The notes below the pieces were generated by a model. It was given only the letters and a program-made list of their open reading frames with translations, was not told the DNA's origin and did not search any database. A program made the translations under genes and the position numbers. Below, piece by piece: positions 6,517 through 7,386 of a stretch of 7,386 nucleotides of DNA. Position 1 is the stretch's first letter. The number at the start of each line of letters is the position of its first letter. The stretch spans positions 1 to 7,386 of the forward strand of contig DAOPIR010000151.1 in the NCBI GenBank assembly GCA_035399245.1. Reading direction: 5' to 3'. This stretch comes from CAXXOK01 sp035399245. Lineage in GTDB: Bacteria > Bacillota > Clostridia > Christensenellales > Aristaeellaceae.

Positions 6517-7386
6517 TTAAAACGCAGCTTGCGCCGCCAACCACTGTGCGCCCTGTGCCGCCTGGCTGGCCGAGCAGCGGCTGGAAATCTCCAGCACCTT
6601 TACAGGCGCGCGCTCAATCAGCGGCAGAAAAGGCTTGAGCGGCATGCCAGGCAGACTGCCCGGCGGATAATGGTCGCGCCCCAGAGCGGCATCGTGGATG
6701 TGCATGCCGATGATGGCGTCGGTCACGGTCTTTGGCGGCGGCATTTGCTGCAGGCCGATTTCTTCCATCATGATGGCATGACCTGTGTCCAGCCAGACGC
6801 GCACCGCGCTGCCTTCAAACCCGTGCAGGATGGTTTCAAACTCCGAAAAAATGGGAATCTGATGGCACATCGAGCGGTTTTCCATGCCCAGATATACGGC
6901 GTATCCCTGCGATACAATGTATTCGCACAGCTCATCCAGGCTGCGGCGAAGCGCGTCCAGATACGGACCCGCCTTGCGTTGCTCCAGCAGCCGCTGCAGC
7001 AGCACATGGTATTCCGGTGTGCTGCGGCGGCCCTTGCGGATCAACTTTTTCAGCGGATGGTCGAACGCATCGGGCGACAGCGGCACCTCCGTAGGATGCA
7101 CGACTACGGCTTTTGCGCCAAGCTCCGCCGCATGGTCGAGCGTCCGTTTGGTCAGCTCCACGGCCATCCGGCGCAAGGTTTCGTCCTGGTAGCCCAGCAG
7201 CATCGAATCGGTATCAAAGCGGCTGTCGTCGGTTTTGGGAAACACGTTGTGTACACTTACGGCCTGTATGCGCCCCGCCCTTACCGCGGCCAGGATGGCA
7301 GGGTAAAAGGCAGGCTTTACCTGATAGTTGAGCTCAACCCTGGTAAAGCCTGCCTGTAAAATGGTGTCGACCATTTCCTCGCCGCT
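6517..7386 (-). CDS. Sugar phosphate isomerase/epimerase-like TIM barrel, 5' end missing
   Basis: The frame stays open to the right window edge: the codons before the ATG at 7372-7374 read S-G-E-E. The true start is probably outside, and the first barrel strand may be incomplete. Counting that Met as 1, the expected metal and active-site residues of the xylose isomerase-like/AP endonuclease 2 superfamily appear in order. They are VVVHPTE (H93), LGMEN (E165), WLDTGHA (D196, H199), MHIHDA (H225, H227) and VLEISSR (E262). Proteins of this group isomerise or epimerise sugars, keto-sugars or inositols; some instead are endonuclease IV-like. The short, sugar-type form and absence of DNA-repair neighbours favour carbohydrate. 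There is no signal peptide evidence, so it is likely cytoplasmic. Its stop at 6517-6519 is 17 nt before the PhnP-like gene, giving a two-gene unit. Precise substrate is not deducible. Confidence 0.85.
   Translation of the reverse strand, partial: SGEEMVDTILQAGFTRVELNYQVKPAFYPAILAAVRAGRIQAVSVHNVFPKTDDSRFDTDSMLLGYQDETLRRMAVELTKRTLDHAAELGAKAVVVHPTEVPLSPDAFDHPLKKLIRKGRRSTPEYHVLLQRLLEQRKAGPYLDALRRSLDELCEYIVSQGYAVYLGMENRSMCHQIPIFSEFETILHGFEGSAVRVWLDTGHAIMMEEIGLQQMPPPKTVTDAIIGMHIHDAALGRDHYPPGSLPGMPLKPFLPLIERAPVKVLEISSRCSASQAAQGAQWLAAQAAF

Noticed and set aside
6500..6544. Longer N-terminus for the phosphodiesterase starting at 6544
   Set aside because: It would overlap the preceding gene by 28 bases and add residues before the conserved RLTTYGTSAS start, while AAAGGAGG is ideally placed for the ATG at 6497-6499.
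6514..7359. 281-residue open frame on the + strand
   Set aside because: It is antisense to the isomerase-like gene, which carries all expected active-site motifs; the Arg/Gln/His-rich composition is typical of a shadow frame.
1..7386. CRISPR array, tRNA, rRNA, phage or transposase genes
   Set aside because: I saw no regularly spaced repeats, tRNA cloverleaf, rRNA motifs or recombinase/transposase domains on either strand.

Overview
The window looks like chromosomal DNA of a G+C-moderate, anaerobic, gut-type member of the Clostridia (Bacillota). This rests on the strong GGAGG-type ribosome binding sites, compact intrinsic terminators with T-tracts, and a GH43 enzyme of a kind I associate with plant-fibre-degrading gut Clostridia. 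No 16S or other marker gene is present, so the genus is not assigned. There are six protein genes: one on the + strand, cut by the left edge, and five on the - strand, the last cut by the right edge.

Left part. Positions 2-1090 (+) encode the C-terminal part of a family 43 glycoside hydrolase with a C-terminal beta-sandwich. It converges on a secreted beta-propeller protein (1431-3095, -). The 340-base gap between them is nearly filled by a strongly structured element of about 300 bases (1106-1405). It has imperfect 37-base inverted ends, a 19-base closing stem, several internal hairpins, and an intrinsic terminator at its right edge. It is the most unusual thing in the window: either a MITE-like palindromic repeat or a structured non-coding RNA.

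Middle part. The propeller gene has a clear sigma-A type promoter (TTGACG, 18 bases, TATACT) and a leader of about 160 nt. Upstream of it on the same strand, behind its own terminator, is a carboxymuconolactone decarboxylase/AhpD-like protein with a CxxC...H redox motif (3434-4036). Next comes a polytopic O-antigen ligase/polymerase-like membrane protein (4122-5558).

Right part. A sugar phosphate isomerase/epimerase-like TIM barrel (6517-7386, partial) and a PhnP-like metallo-beta-lactamase-fold phosphodiesterase (5693-6499) form a two-gene unit. They are 17 nt apart and end at a strong terminator (5635-5673).

Together the genes suggest plant-polysaccharide or glycan use (GH43, isomerase), cell-surface glycan assembly (ligase-like protein), a secreted propeller of unknown ligand, and small redox/hydrolase functions. 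No phage, transposase, CRISPR array, tRNA or rRNA was found.
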